This document shows, one piece after another, positions 48,311 through 56,488 of a DNA stretch of 64,000 nucleotides. The position numbers and the translations under genes were made by a program. This stretch comes from Actinomycetaceae bacterium (GTDB taxonomy: Bacteria; Actinomycetota; Actinomycetes; Actinomycetales; Actinomycetaceae). The stretch lies in NCBI GenBank assembly GCA_030527545.1, contig JAUNAP010000005.1, positions 62,001-126,000 of the forward strand, in the 5' to 3' direction. A model generated the notes under the pieces. It saw nothing but the letters and a program-made list of their open reading frames with translations, ran no database searches and was not told the origin of the DNA. Position 1 is the first letter of the stretch, and every line of letters begins with the position of its first letter.

Positions 48311-49662
48311 TGCTGGTCCTCCATGTCGGCGATGAGAGCCTCAACGTCGGGATTGTCGCTCGCCAAAGGGTCGGCCAGGGTGAGCGTGGGTCGCCTCGAG
48401 TCGTTGAGACGAATATGGAGCCAATCGACGCTGACGTCGCGGCCGTGTTCCTTGGCCGCTGCGAGAACCCGGGCACGCAGGTGCGCCCTCGTCGTCGTCG
48501 GTGCTCGGTGGCGCGCCTGCTCAACTTCAGCGTCGGTAACGACCGAGGTCAATGCGCCTGCCGCGGCCAGACTGGGGGCGAGCGAGGCGTCGGTGATGTC
48601 ATGGTAGGCCAGCTCGAGTCGCGTTTGTTCGGCCTTTGTCAGTGACCGGGCGGCGCGTGCGCTTGCACGCTGAAGGAGCCTGTACTTGATGGCAAAGTCG
48701 AGTTCGGTCTCGATCGGCCCCCACTGCTGCGTAGCTAGTGCCTCATTGCCTCGCGCCCACAGATCCATAACCCGCAGGTCGAGTTCGTCATCGCATTCGA
48801 GGTTAAGCACACGTTCACGATAGATTTCCAGCAGCTGCGGGATGGTGAGACGCCGACCGTCACGGAGTTCAACAGGTGTCTTCAATGAAGGATCTCGCGA
48901 GAGCTCACGCAGCGTGCGCAGCGGCTGGGCAAGGCACAGGTCAGAGATATCGATGCCACGCTCGACGGCCGTGAGCATCCGGCAGGTCGACCCGATCTTG
49001 AGCATGGTGGTCGCCTGAGACACCGAGGAGTCCCCGACGATGACGTGGAGTCTGCGGTAGGCGGAGGCGTCGGCAAGCGGTTCGTCCCGGGTGTTAATGA
49101 TCGGACGAGTCCTCGTTGTCGCGGCCGAGATCTCGTCGTCGATTGCTTGGGCGCGTTGGGTGAGATGGTAGGAGCCGTCGGGAGCGACCCACCCGGCACC
49201 GACGAGGGCCGATCGTGCGACGAAAAAGGACACGAGCGCGTCGGCCATGGCGCGAAACTGTGGCGATCGCTTGACGAGATAGTTCTCGTGACAGCCACAC
49301 GAATTCCCGACGGCATCGACGTTGTTCTTGAACACGTGGATGCGCCCGCCTACGCCGCGTTCTCTCATACGCCGGGTAGCCTGGGCAGCGAGGGAAGCGA
49401 GGATACGGGACCCGGCGGCGTCTTGGGCGATGAGCTCTCGAATCGTCGAGCATTCAGCAGTGGCATATTCGGGGTGTGCGCCAACGTCGAGATAGAGCCG
49501 TCCCCCGTTGACGGTGAAGACGTTGGTGGATCGATGACGAGCGAGCACGGGCGTGAAGAGCTCGCGAGCGGCGTGCTCGGCGTCGAGGGGCGGCTTCGCA
49601 CCCTGGGGGCCAACGCAGGCGATGCCGTACTCAGTCTCGATGCCAAAAACGCGTCGCTTCAC
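48307..49662 (-). CDS. pafA: Pup ligase (proteasome accessory factor A)
   Basis: The 451-aa carboxylate-amine ligase joins the C-terminal glutamate of Pup to lysines of target proteins. It shows the glutamine-synthetase-like core: RRVFGIETEYGIACVG at the start, RLYLDVGAHPEYATAEC with the catalytic aspartate near residue 57, FKNNVDAVGNSCGCHENYL near 110, and NTRDEPLADASAYRRLHVIVGD. It lacks the Dop-specific loop, which separates it from dop. Its GTG start overlaps the pup stop (GTGA), coupling ligase to substrate. In mycobacteria prcB and prcA stand between pup and pafA; here there is no space for them. Confidence 0.96.
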   Translation of the reverse strand: MKRRVFGIETEYGIACVGPQGAKPPLDAEHAARELFTPVLARHRSTNVFTVNGGRLYLDVGAHPEYATAECSTIRELIAQDAAGSRILASLAAQATRRMRERGVGGRIHVFKNNVDAVGNSCGCHENYLVKRSPQFRAMADALVSFFVARSALVGAGWVAPDGSYHLTQRAQAIDDEISAATTRTRPIINTRDEPLADASAYRRLHVIVGDSSVSQATTMLKIGSTCRMLTAVERGIDISDLCLAQPLRTLRELSRDPSLKTPVELRDGRRLTIPQLLEIYRERVLNLECDDELDLRVMDLWARGNEALATQQWGPIETELDFAIKYRLLQRASARAARSLTKAEQTRLELAYHDITDASLAPSLAAAGALTSVVTDAEVEQARHRAPTTTRAHLRARVLAAAKEHGRDVSVDWLHIRLNDSRRPTLTLADPLASDNPDVEALIADMEDQQ

Positions 49663-49838
49663 TGCCCGCCCTTTTGCACAAAACCCTCGACGAAGGCGAC
49701 GGCGTCTTCTTCCAAAACGGTATCGATGTGGTCGAGGAGGTCGTCAAGACCGGCGCTCGTGTGCTGGATGAGTCCTGCTGCTTCCTCGGATTCGGTACCG
49801 CCAGACGCACCGCCGGCGTGGACCTGTTCCTGGGTCAT
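49659..49838 (-). CDS. pup: Prokaryotic ubiquitin-like protein Pup
   Basis: The 59-aa product starts MTQEQVHAGGASGG, carries the central ARC-binding helix region (GLDDLLDHIDTVLEEDA) and ends VEGFVQKGGQ. The terminal Gly-Gly-Gln is the hallmark; Dop must deamidate the last residue to Glu before PafA can ligate it. The protein is strongly acidic and slightly shorter than the 64-residue mycobacterial Pup. GGAGGA lies just upstream of the ATG. It is a small gene that a longer open frame hides. The stop overlaps the pafA start, and dop ends 28 bases upstream. Confidence 0.96.
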   Translation of the reverse strand: MTQEQVHAGGASGGTESEEAAGLIQHTSAGLDDLLDHIDTVLEEDAVAFVEGFVQKGGQ

Positions 49839-49866
49839 GTCTCCTCCTTCGTCGTGTGTCTCTACT

Positions 49867-51447
49867 CTAGTGGGTTGCGCCTTCGGCAAGGAGAGCCACG
49901 AAAGCGTCAACGTCGCCGCTAAGGGCAGCCGCGCGCGCGGGCGCGGTGGGCGCGGCTGCGGGGTCGGGCAGGGCCACCCGGGTGAGCCGGGGCTGGCCGG
50001 TATCGAAGATAAGGCTCGTCCACGAGGCCTCGGTGAGCCCAGGCAGATAGCGCGCGGCGAGCCCCCGGCAGGCGGCGCGCGTCGTCTGCGGTGGGGTGGT
50101 CGTTGCGACGGCGATCTCATCGGGGCTGGCGAGGCGGCGGATGCGCCCTGCTTTTTCGAGGTGCCCCAGAGGCGATCGGTCGGGGCGCAGATCGGCCCAC
50201 CTGAGATCGAGCGCCTGAAGTCTGGGGTCGGCCCAGGTGGTGTTCCAGCGCTGACGCATGGCGTTGAACAGCTCGTACTTGGCAACCCATTCGATGTCGG
50301 TTGCGGCAGCGATCGGGTCCGTGGCCAAGACGTTAAGCACGCGCTCCCACTGGGCAAGGACGTCGACACGTTCGTCGTCGTCGGCGACATGGGGCAGATC
50401 GGCGATTCGCTCGAGGTAGGCCCGTTGGATATCGAGAGCGCTCATAGCGATTCCACCCACGGTGTCCATGGTGTGGGTGAGCGTAAGGTCGTGGGAGAAG
50501 GCAGCGGTTTCACACACGATATCGCCGCAGGCCGTGAGATCGTCGAAAGCATGGCCATGGCCTGTTTCGATTGCCCACAAGAGGGCGGAAAGCGTCCCGA
50601 TCCTTAGATACGTAGACACGTCAAATTGATTGGCGTCTCCGCAGATAATGTGGAGCCTCCGGTGGGCTGAAGCGTCGGCGTGGGGCTCGTCGCGGGTGTT
50701 GATGAGCGGCCTGTTGAAGGTCGTTTCGAGGCCGATGGTGTTTTCGATGTAGTCGGCTCGCTGAGAGATTTGGAAGCCAGCCTCATCGCTACGTTGGCCT
50801 ATGCCCACGCGACCGGCGCCGCAGATGAGCGGGCGCGTAGCGAGAAAAGGCAGCGCGGCGCGGGTGAGCGTGGAGAAATCGACGTCTCTGCGAAGTAGGT
50901 AGTTTTCGTGCGCGCCGTAGGAGGCACCCTTGCCGTCAACGTTGTTCTTGAACAACACGATGGGATCACCGAGCGCGGCCGCCGCCGCCATGGCGTCGCG
51001 GGCGATAGCGTCACCGGCTCGGTCGTAGATGACGGCCTCTCGAACGCCGCGGCACTCTGGTGAGGAGTACTCCGGATGCGCATGGTCGACATAGAAGCGG
51101 GCACCGTTTGCCAGGACGCAGGCGTGGGCGCGAGGCAGGCGAGCCTCGTCGCGGCTGGTGCGTTCAAGCTCAGTGAGGGTCGGTCCTGAGGGCGCGGGCC
51201 GGCTCGGATCGTCGGTGAGCAGGGAAGGGTCGGCGCTCGCACGCGCGAGCCTGTGACCGCGCTGATCCTTGAGCGGGTCCTCCCCGCGGTAGTCCCAACC
51301 GACGGGCGGCGCGTCGATGCCTCCTCGAGAGGAGGGATAGTAGGCAGCGACGAGGCTCGAGGAGGCTGCTATCGCCGAGCGGTAGGGATCGCCCTGCGTG
51401 ACGATCCCGTACTCGGTTTCTATCCCAACGATGCGGCGGTTATCCAT
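49867..51447 (-). CDS. dop: Pup deamidase/depupylase
   Basis: The 526-aa protein converts Pup-Gln to Pup-Glu and removes Pup from substrates. It shares the PafA fold (VGIETEYGIVTQGDP; RFYVDHAHPEYSSPEC; FKNNVDGKGASYGAHENYL; NTRDEPHADASAHRRLHII) but has an insertion around residues 40-90 (GGIDAPPVGWDYRGEDPLKD onward), the Dop loop that distinguishes it from PafA. ATG 51447 is chosen because AAGGAG is four bases upstream and the product then begins at the conserved core; an upstream extension is a shadow of arc. It lies eight bases after arc. Confidence 0.95.
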   Translation of the reverse strand: MDNRRIVGIETEYGIVTQGDPYRSAIAASSSLVAAYYPSSRGGIDAPPVGWDYRGEDPLKDQRGHRLARASADPSLLTDDPSRPAPSGPTLTELERTSRDEARLPRAHACVLANGARFYVDHAHPEYSSPECRGVREAVIYDRAGDAIARDAMAAAAALGDPIVLFKNNVDGKGASYGAHENYLLRRDVDFSTLTRAALPFLATRPLICGAGRVGIGQRSDEAGFQISQRADYIENTIGLETTFNRPLINTRDEPHADASAHRRLHIICGDANQFDVSTYLRIGTLSALLWAIETGHGHAFDDLTACGDIVCETAAFSHDLTLTHTMDTVGGIAMSALDIQRAYLERIADLPHVADDDERVDVLAQWERVLNVLATDPIAAATDIEWVAKYELFNAMRQRWNTTWADPRLQALDLRWADLRPDRSPLGHLEKAGRIRRLASPDEIAVATTTPPQTTRAACRGLAARYLPGLTEASWTSLIFDTGQPRLTRVALPDPAAAPTAPARAAALSGDVDAFVALLAEGATH

Positions 51448-51455
51448 GATGCTCC

Positions 51456-52991
51456 TTAATCGAGGGCACGAGAGATGGGGATCACCTCGGTCACGCGTTC
51501 GCCTCGCATGCCGAGCGTGCGGCCCCATTGCTGCGGATCGTAGGCCCCCGCGAGTGCCGCAGATTCACCGATTTCTTGGGCAAGCGCCCTGTCGATGTGA
51601 CGGATATCGAGGCCGTCATCGGCGTGGGTGAGCACGTCCTTAATGGCGTGGTGCTTGGCTCGCTGGATGATACCGGCAATCATCGCGCCGGAAACGAGGT
51701 CGCGCATGTAGCCGGTGGTTTGGCGGCCGCTGGCCCAGGTGACGGTGACAAGGGCGTTGTCAGGCTCGGTTTGCCACAAGACGTCGATGAGGTGGTCGAC
51801 GAGATGATCGCGTGCACCGGCTGGGGTGGCGGCGTGGCGTAGGAGGCGGGTGGAAAAAGGAATGGATGCCGCAAGGTGAATCCGGGCGATGTCGCGAGCG
51901 CCGTCTCGTGTAGGCCTGTCGATGGCGATACGACGGTCGAGACGTCCGGGGCGTAGCACCGCGGGGTCGATCATGTCTTCACGGTTGGACGCGCCAATGA
52001 CGATGACGTTGTCGAGGCCTTCGACACCGTCAATTTCGGCGAGGAGTTGAGGGACGACGAGGGTCTCAATGTCGGTGGAAATGCCGGCGCCCCGCGTGCG
52101 AAAGAGGGCTTCCATCTCGTCGAAGAAGATGACGACCGGGTGGTCTTCGGCGGCGAGTTCACGGGCGCGGGCGAAGAGGGCGCGAATATGACGTTCGGTC
52201 TCACCGACGAATTTCGACAGCAGCTCGGGGCCTTTAACCGAGAGGAAGTAGGCACCTTCGACGCCGCCCAAGGAGGAGGCGATGGCGCGCGCTATGAGAG
52301 TCTTTCCACATCCGGGGGGCCCGTACAAGAGGATGCCTTTGGACGGGGTGAGCCCAAAACTGCGGTAGAGATCGGGGTGGCGGAAAGGCATTTCGACGGT
52401 GTCGCGGATGAGGGCGATGTGGTGGTCGAGCCCGCCGATCTCGGCGTAACTCACGCGCGGTATCTCGGGAGTGAGCATCTGTTCGACGTCGGCGCGCTCA
52501 ACACGCTCGAGCCCGACACGGGCTTGCAGATCGGCGAGGAGAGTATCACCGGCCCCAACGGGGTGGCATCTCGGAGTGAGGGTGAGGATGATGCTGCCGG
52601 TGGCCGAGGTTTCGACAAGAGCCCTGCCGTCGGGAAGAATCTCCTTGACACCGACGGTTTCTCCGGTGGATGGGGGCGGGACCTGGGCAACCAGAACGAG
52701 GTCGGAATTGATAAGTCCGTAGTCTCCTGCTGCGATGCTCGCCGCCGTGGAGGCAACGCTTACTCGCTGGCGGCGGCCGTGGTTGGAAACATCGGCGCGC
52801 GTCCCCTCGCGCGCAAGTACGGCCACGTGGGTCAGCGGCGGGTCGGCCAGGGAGTCGAGGACGATGTTGAGTTCGGTGAGCTTTTCTCGCGCCGTGGCAA
52901 GCGCACGGGTGAGGCGCGCGTTTTTCTCTCTCACGCTCGCGAGTTCTCGGCCGAGTGCTGAGTCTCGTTGACTGGCGGGAATCTCGCTCAC
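51456..52991 (-). CDS. arc: ARC/Mpa AAA+ ATPase (Pup-dependent unfoldase)
   Basis: The 511-aa ring ATPase has an N-terminal coiled coil (about residues 12-48), two OB-type segments (about 55-165) and an AAA+ module with Walker A GPPGCGKTLIARAIA near 221, pore loop KFVGETERHIR near 255, Walker B VVIFFDEMEALF near 290 and sensor GASNRED. The coiled coil binds Pup in mycobacterial Mpa. It is shorter than Mpa and ends in PISRALD, not in the Gln-Tyr-Leu tail that docks Mpa on the 20S proteasome. With no prcBA here, it probably works as a stand-alone unfoldase, as in Corynebacterium. Start and stop overlap or abut trmI and dop. Confidence 0.95.
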   Translation of the reverse strand: MSEIPASQRDSALGRELASVREKNARLTRALATAREKLTELNIVLDSLADPPLTHVAVLAREGTRADVSNHGRRQRVSVASTAASIAAGDYGLINSDLVLVAQVPPPSTGETVGVKEILPDGRALVETSATGSIILTLTPRCHPVGAGDTLLADLQARVGLERVERADVEQMLTPEIPRVSYAEIGGLDHHIALIRDTVEMPFRHPDLYRSFGLTPSKGILLYGPPGCGKTLIARAIASSLGGVEGAYFLSVKGPELLSKFVGETERHIRALFARARELAAEDHPVVIFFDEMEALFRTRGAGISTDIETLVVPQLLAEIDGVEGLDNVIVIGASNREDMIDPAVLRPGRLDRRIAIDRPTRDGARDIARIHLAASIPFSTRLLRHAATPAGARDHLVDHLIDVLWQTEPDNALVTVTWASGRQTTGYMRDLVSGAMIAGIIQRAKHHAIKDVLTHADDGLDIRHIDRALAQEIGESAALAGAYDPQQWGRTLGMRGERVTEVIPISRALD

Positions 52992-54085
52992 AGGTCCTCC
53001 TTTGTTGTCTCGCCTTCCTTATCGTAGGTAGACCTGGGCGATGCCGCTAGCGGCGTGGGGTCCTCCCCCGCCATGCCGCTGCTCCATCTCCCTCGCCTGG
53101 CGACGGCGTCACGGCGGACGCGGCGTAGTTTTTTGGCGGAAATGGGCTTTTGGCCAGCATCCGACTCGCTCCAACCTTCGGTGTCATCCCACTGTCCGGC
53201 CTTACCTTCGGCAGCCTTTTGGGGACGTGTCTTCTTGCGGGGCGGTCGACATCCCGGGGCGAGCGTGCGTGCCATGACGAGGAAGCCGGTGTGACCAACC
53301 ATAGAGTGTTCGGGGCGCACGGCAAGTCCCTCCACGTGCCAGGCGCGCTGAATGGTCTCCCAGGATTCAGGCTCGCTGAAACGCTCGGTGAGGCGTAGGT
53401 CCTCGACGAGCCTCGACATTTGGGTGACGGTAGCAACATAGGCGACGAGAACGCCGCCGGGGGCGAGGAGGTCGGCAACAGCCTGCAGGTGTTCCCAAGG
53501 GGCGAGCATATCGAGGACGCACCGGTCGTAGTATCCACGCGGCAGGGTTCGCGCACGCTGGGCAAGATCGTCGACAATGAGCTCCCAGGCCGGATGGGCT
53601 CCACCGAACCACAGTTCGACATTGGCCGCGGCGATGTCGGCGAATTCTTCGCGCAGCTCGACGCTGGTGAGGTGCCCGTTGACGCCGACAGCGGCAAGGA
53701 GAGCCATCGACATCGCCCCCGACCCGGCGCCGGCTTCGAGGACACGGGCGCCTTCGAAGATATCGGCCAAACCAATAATTTGACCCGTGTCCTTCGGGTA
53801 GATGATTGTAGCGCCGCGCGGCATCTGCAGGCTGTAGTCCTGCAGACGCGGCCTCATGGCCACGAATTCGCGTCCCTCGCGACTCGTCACGACGGTTCCC
53901 TCCGGCGCCCCGATGAGATCGCCTAGGGGGAAGGATGCCTTGTTGACGTTGAACCATCCCTTTTCCGTCAGGGTGACCGTGTAGGCCCGTCCCTGGGCGT
54001 TTTGGAGCCGTACCCTCTCGCCTATCCGGAAGGGACCGCGTCTGGAGGCCGGGCCGCACGGCGTGGTCTGGGTTGTTTCACTCAT
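52988..54085 (-). CDS. trmI: tRNA (adenine-58-N1)-methyltransferase TrmI
   Basis: The 365-aa protein has the TrmI layout: an N-terminal beta-rich domain (GERVRLQNAQGRAYTVTLTE), the conserved FVAMRPRLQDYSLQMPRGATIIYPKD, and a Rossmann methyltransferase with VLEAGAGSGAMSMALLA near residue 115, DRCVLDMLAPWEHL and a C-terminal basic tail of about 90 residues (RPPRKKTRPQKAAEGKAG onward). It makes m1A58 in the T loop. trmI directly before arc is conserved in pupylating actinobacteria. TACGAT at 54092-54097 lies six bases before the ATG, suggesting a leaderless start for the whole chain; AAAGG is also present. It overlaps arc by four bases. Confidence 0.93.
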   Translation of the reverse strand: MSETTQTTPCGPASRRGPFRIGERVRLQNAQGRAYTVTLTEKGWFNVNKASFPLGDLIGAPEGTVVTSREGREFVAMRPRLQDYSLQMPRGATIIYPKDTGQIIGLADIFEGARVLEAGAGSGAMSMALLAAVGVNGHLTSVELREEFADIAAANVELWFGGAHPAWELIVDDLAQRARTLPRGYYDRCVLDMLAPWEHLQAVADLLAPGGVLVAYVATVTQMSRLVEDLRLTERFSEPESWETIQRAWHVEGLAVRPEHSMVGHTGFLVMARTLAPGCRPPRKKTRPQKAAEGKAGQWDDTEGWSESDAGQKPISAKKLRRVRRDAVARRGRWSSGMAGEDPTPLAASPRSTYDKEGETTKEDL

Positions 54086-54123
54086 CCTTTCATCGTAGGT
54101 CCTCCACGCCCTAGGCTAGGCGT

Positions 54124-54948
54124 GTGTCCTATCAACCCGCTCTCTCGCCCTCGCGCGTTAACGACTTTGCGACCTGCCCCCTGCAGTTTCGCCTCCTCGT
54201 CGTCGACAAGATCCCCCAGGCCCCGACGCTGCCGCAGAAGAAGGGCACACTCATCCACTCCGTGCTCGAAGGCCTGTTCAACCAAGACGCACACGAGCGC
54301 ACCCGTGAGTCCGCCGAGGCCGCACTCGTCCCGGCGTGGGAGGCCATCGAGGCGAACGAACCCGATCTCGCCGAGCAGCTGTTTTCAAGCGCCGCCGAGC
54401 GCGACGAATTCCTCGATGATGCCAGGCGGCTCCTGTCGCATTATTTCGCTTTGGAAGACCCCACCCACCTAGCCCCGGCCGGGCTCGAGCGCTACGTCAA
54501 GGCCACGATCGGTGACGGGCTCCACATCCACGGCTATATCGATCGGGTCGACATCGCTGCTAACGGGGCCGTGCGCATCGTCGATTACAAGACGGGAAAG
54601 TCCCCGCGCGAACGCTACCTGGGTCCCTATCTTCTTCAGCTACGCATGTACGCCCTGGCCTGGCGCGAAAGCGAGGGCGTGACGCCAGCGCGGCTGCAGC
54701 TGCATTTCCTCAAAGACACGAGAACATTCACCCACGATCCAAAAGACGCCGAGGTCGACGCGACGGTCGATCACCTCGTCAACGTGTGGCGCGACATCGA
54801 ACGAGCCGCTTCATCGGGGTCGTTTCGCCCCCGAAAGAACCCACTGTGTCCGTGGTGCCCCTTCCAGCATCTGTGCCCAGTCTTTGGCGGAAAGACCCCG
54901 CCGATCCCCGCCGCGGGCATCGACAGGCTCCTCGCCATGCACGACTAG
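54124..54948 (+). CDS. RecB-family PD-(D/E)XK nuclease with Fe-S cysteines
   Basis: The 274-aa protein carries the PD-(D/E)XK core: HGYIDRVDIAANGAVRIVDYKTGK, with the metal aspartate near residue 153 and the lysine at 155, followed by a QLRMYALAW helix (motif QxxxY). One cysteine near the N-terminus (DFATCPLQFR, Cys18) and a C-terminal CPWCPFQHLC give the C-Xn-C-x2-C-x5-C pattern of AddB/Cas4-type 4Fe-4S nucleases. It is a stand-alone nuclease without a helicase domain, conserved next to trmI-arc in actinobacteria. The GTG start has TAGGCT (54112-54117) six bases upstream and no Shine-Dalgarno sequence. Role in repair is inferred. Confidence 0.88.
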   Translation: MSYQPALSPSRVNDFATCPLQFRLLVVDKIPQAPTLPQKKGTLIHSVLEGLFNQDAHERTRESAEAALVPAWEAIEANEPDLAEQLFSSAAERDEFLDDARRLLSHYFALEDPTHLAPAGLERYVKATIGDGLHIHGYIDRVDIAANGAVRIVDYKTGKSPRERYLGPYLLQLRMYALAWRESEGVTPARLQLHFLKDTRTFTHDPKDAEVDATVDHLVNVWRDIERAASSGSFRPRKNPLCPWCPFQHLCPVFGGKTPPIPAAGIDRLLAMHD

Positions 54949-55598
54949 GCGCCCACGTGGTCAAGGAGTGCCGCCGTCACATCGGCGACGGTGGGCACAC
55001 GCACCGCGATCCCCTCCTCGTCGCCGTGGTAGTCATCGCCGACGACGATGACGGGACTACCGGCTGCAATCCCCGCCGTCGCGCCGGTGGCAGAGTCCTC
55101 GACCACAGCCATTTCCTCGGGGCGACACCCCAGACGAGAAGCCGCCTCAAGATAGGGATCTGGTGCCGGTTTCGCGTGGGCGACCTCGTTGCCACCGATC
55201 GTCGTATCGAACAGATCATCGTCGCTGCCGGCCAAGACGGCGTCTAGGAGGACCCGATAGGACGACGAGACGAGCGCCAGCTTGAATCCTTGCATGCGCA
55301 GGCGGCGCAGGCACGCCAGCGCCCCCGGTATCCACGGAACCTCGCTCCTATAGAAGTCCGCCATGTAGGAAAGCATGGCCGCAACGGCTTCGTCTTCACT
55401 CAGCGGGGCCTGCTCCGTCAGGTCCAAGAGGCGCCGCGCCGTGTAGGCCAGGGGTCGTCCACGCAGCTCAAGGGCGATCGCCGGATCGAAACTGCTCACT
55501 CCCCAGCTGCAAGCCAGCGTTTTCTCGCACCTCATCCACACCGGCTCCGAATCGATGAGCGTCCCGTCGAGGTCAAAAGCTACCGCCGCGATCCTCAT
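54945..55598 (-). CDS. HAD-superfamily phosphatase, beta-phosphoglucomutase-like
   Basis: The 217-aa protein has HAD subfamily IA motifs: VAFDLDGTLIDSEPVW near residue 8 (nucleophile Asp and the Asp two residues on), LALVSSSYR (motif II), GNEVAHAKPAPDPYLEAASRLG (motif III lysine) and MAVVEDSATGATAGIAAG (motif IV). The helical cap resembles sugar-phosphate phosphatases. ATG 55598 overlaps the uppP stop (ATGA), while longer upstream frames are shadows. The stop interleaves with that of the convergent nuclease gene (shared CTAG). The substrate is unknown. Confidence 0.87.
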   Translation of the reverse strand: MRIAAVAFDLDGTLIDSEPVWMRCEKTLACSWGVSSFDPAIALELRGRPLAYTARRLLDLTEQAPLSEDEAVAAMLSYMADFYRSEVPWIPGALACLRRLRMQGFKLALVSSSYRVLLDAVLAGSDDDLFDTTIGGNEVAHAKPAPDPYLEAASRLGCRPEEMAVVEDSATGATAGIAAGSPVIVVGDDYHGDEEGIAVRVPTVADVTAALLDHVGA

Positions 55599-56449
55599 GC
55601 GACCGTTCCCCCCAGGGGCTCCAGGACTCCAATGATCAGCAGGATGCCCACGGCGATCGCCAAGGCGATGCGATAGATGACAAAGGGCGTAAACGTCTTC
55701 GTCTCTACCAGCCGCAAGAACCACACGATGACGGCGTAACCGACCCCGAAGGACACGGCCGTCGCGACAAGGGTCGGCCCCCAGCCGGCCTCGTTGACGC
55801 CAGTAAGCGCCTTCGCCGCCTTATACAGTCCAGAAGCGAAGACCGCAGGCATGGCCAACAAGAATGAGTAGCGTGCCGCACTCACCCTGTCGTAGCCCAT
55901 GAACCGCCCCGCCATGATCGTGCCCCCCGAACGCGACACGCCCGGAATGAGCGCGAGGGCCTGAGCGAACCCGTACGTGACCGCATCACGCCACGTCATG
56001 TGGGCAAGATTTCGCCTGGTAGAACCGTAGCGATCGGCCAGCCCCAAAAGTAGGGCGAAAGCGATGAGCATGACGACCGTGACCCACAGGTTACGAAACG
56101 TCGAATCGATCCAATCCTCAAGCGCCAACCCGAGGATACCGATGGGCAGGGAACCGACGATAATCATCCATCCCAGCCGCACGTCATCGTCTGCGCAGCT
56201 CAAACGCCCCTCGCCTTGAGCATCACATACGACGGTGCGGCACCATCGCGTGAGAATGCGCCAAATGTCGCGCCAAAAGTACAGCAGTACCGCCGCTTCG
56301 GTGCCGATCTGGATGATCGCAGTGAAGGCTGCCCCCGCGTCGTGCCCCAACAGTCCCGAGGCAATACGCAGGTGGGCTGACGAAGAGATCGGGAGGAACT
56401 CCGTGAGCCCCTGAACGATACCGAGAAAAATCGCTTCTGCGTAATTCAC
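55595..56449 (-). CDS. uppP: Undecaprenyl-diphosphatase
   Basis: The 284-aa polytopic membrane enzyme recycles undecaprenyl diphosphate for peptidoglycan synthesis and gives bacitracin tolerance. It has the BacA motifs GIVQGLTEFLPISSSAHL near residues 10-27 (catalytic glutamate and serine) and ALIPGVSRSGGTIMAGRF near 172-189. I chose GTG 56447-56449, giving MNYAEAIFLG, the usual family start; the open frame upstream is unrelated. TAGGGT at 56458-56463 lies eight bases upstream, so it may be leaderless. It is coupled to the HAD phosphatase and divergent from the aldo-keto reductase. Confidence 0.95.
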   Translation of the reverse strand: MNYAEAIFLGIVQGLTEFLPISSSAHLRIASGLLGHDAGAAFTAIIQIGTEAAVLLYFWRDIWRILTRWCRTVVCDAQGEGRLSCADDDVRLGWMIIVGSLPIGILGLALEDWIDSTFRNLWVTVVMLIAFALLLGLADRYGSTRRNLAHMTWRDAVTYGFAQALALIPGVSRSGGTIMAGRFMGYDRVSAARYSFLLAMPAVFASGLYKAAKALTGVNEAGWGPTLVATAVSFGVGYAVIVWFLRLVETKTFTPFVIYRIALAIAVGILLIIGVLEPLGGTVA

Positions 56450-56488
56450 GACTACCCACCCTACCGGCGAGGCGGCTACGGTGAGGAT

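Noticed and set aside
49839-50390. Long in-frame extension upstream of pup
   Set aside because: It runs through the dop coding region in another phase. The 59-residue Pup with its GGAGGA site is the real gene.
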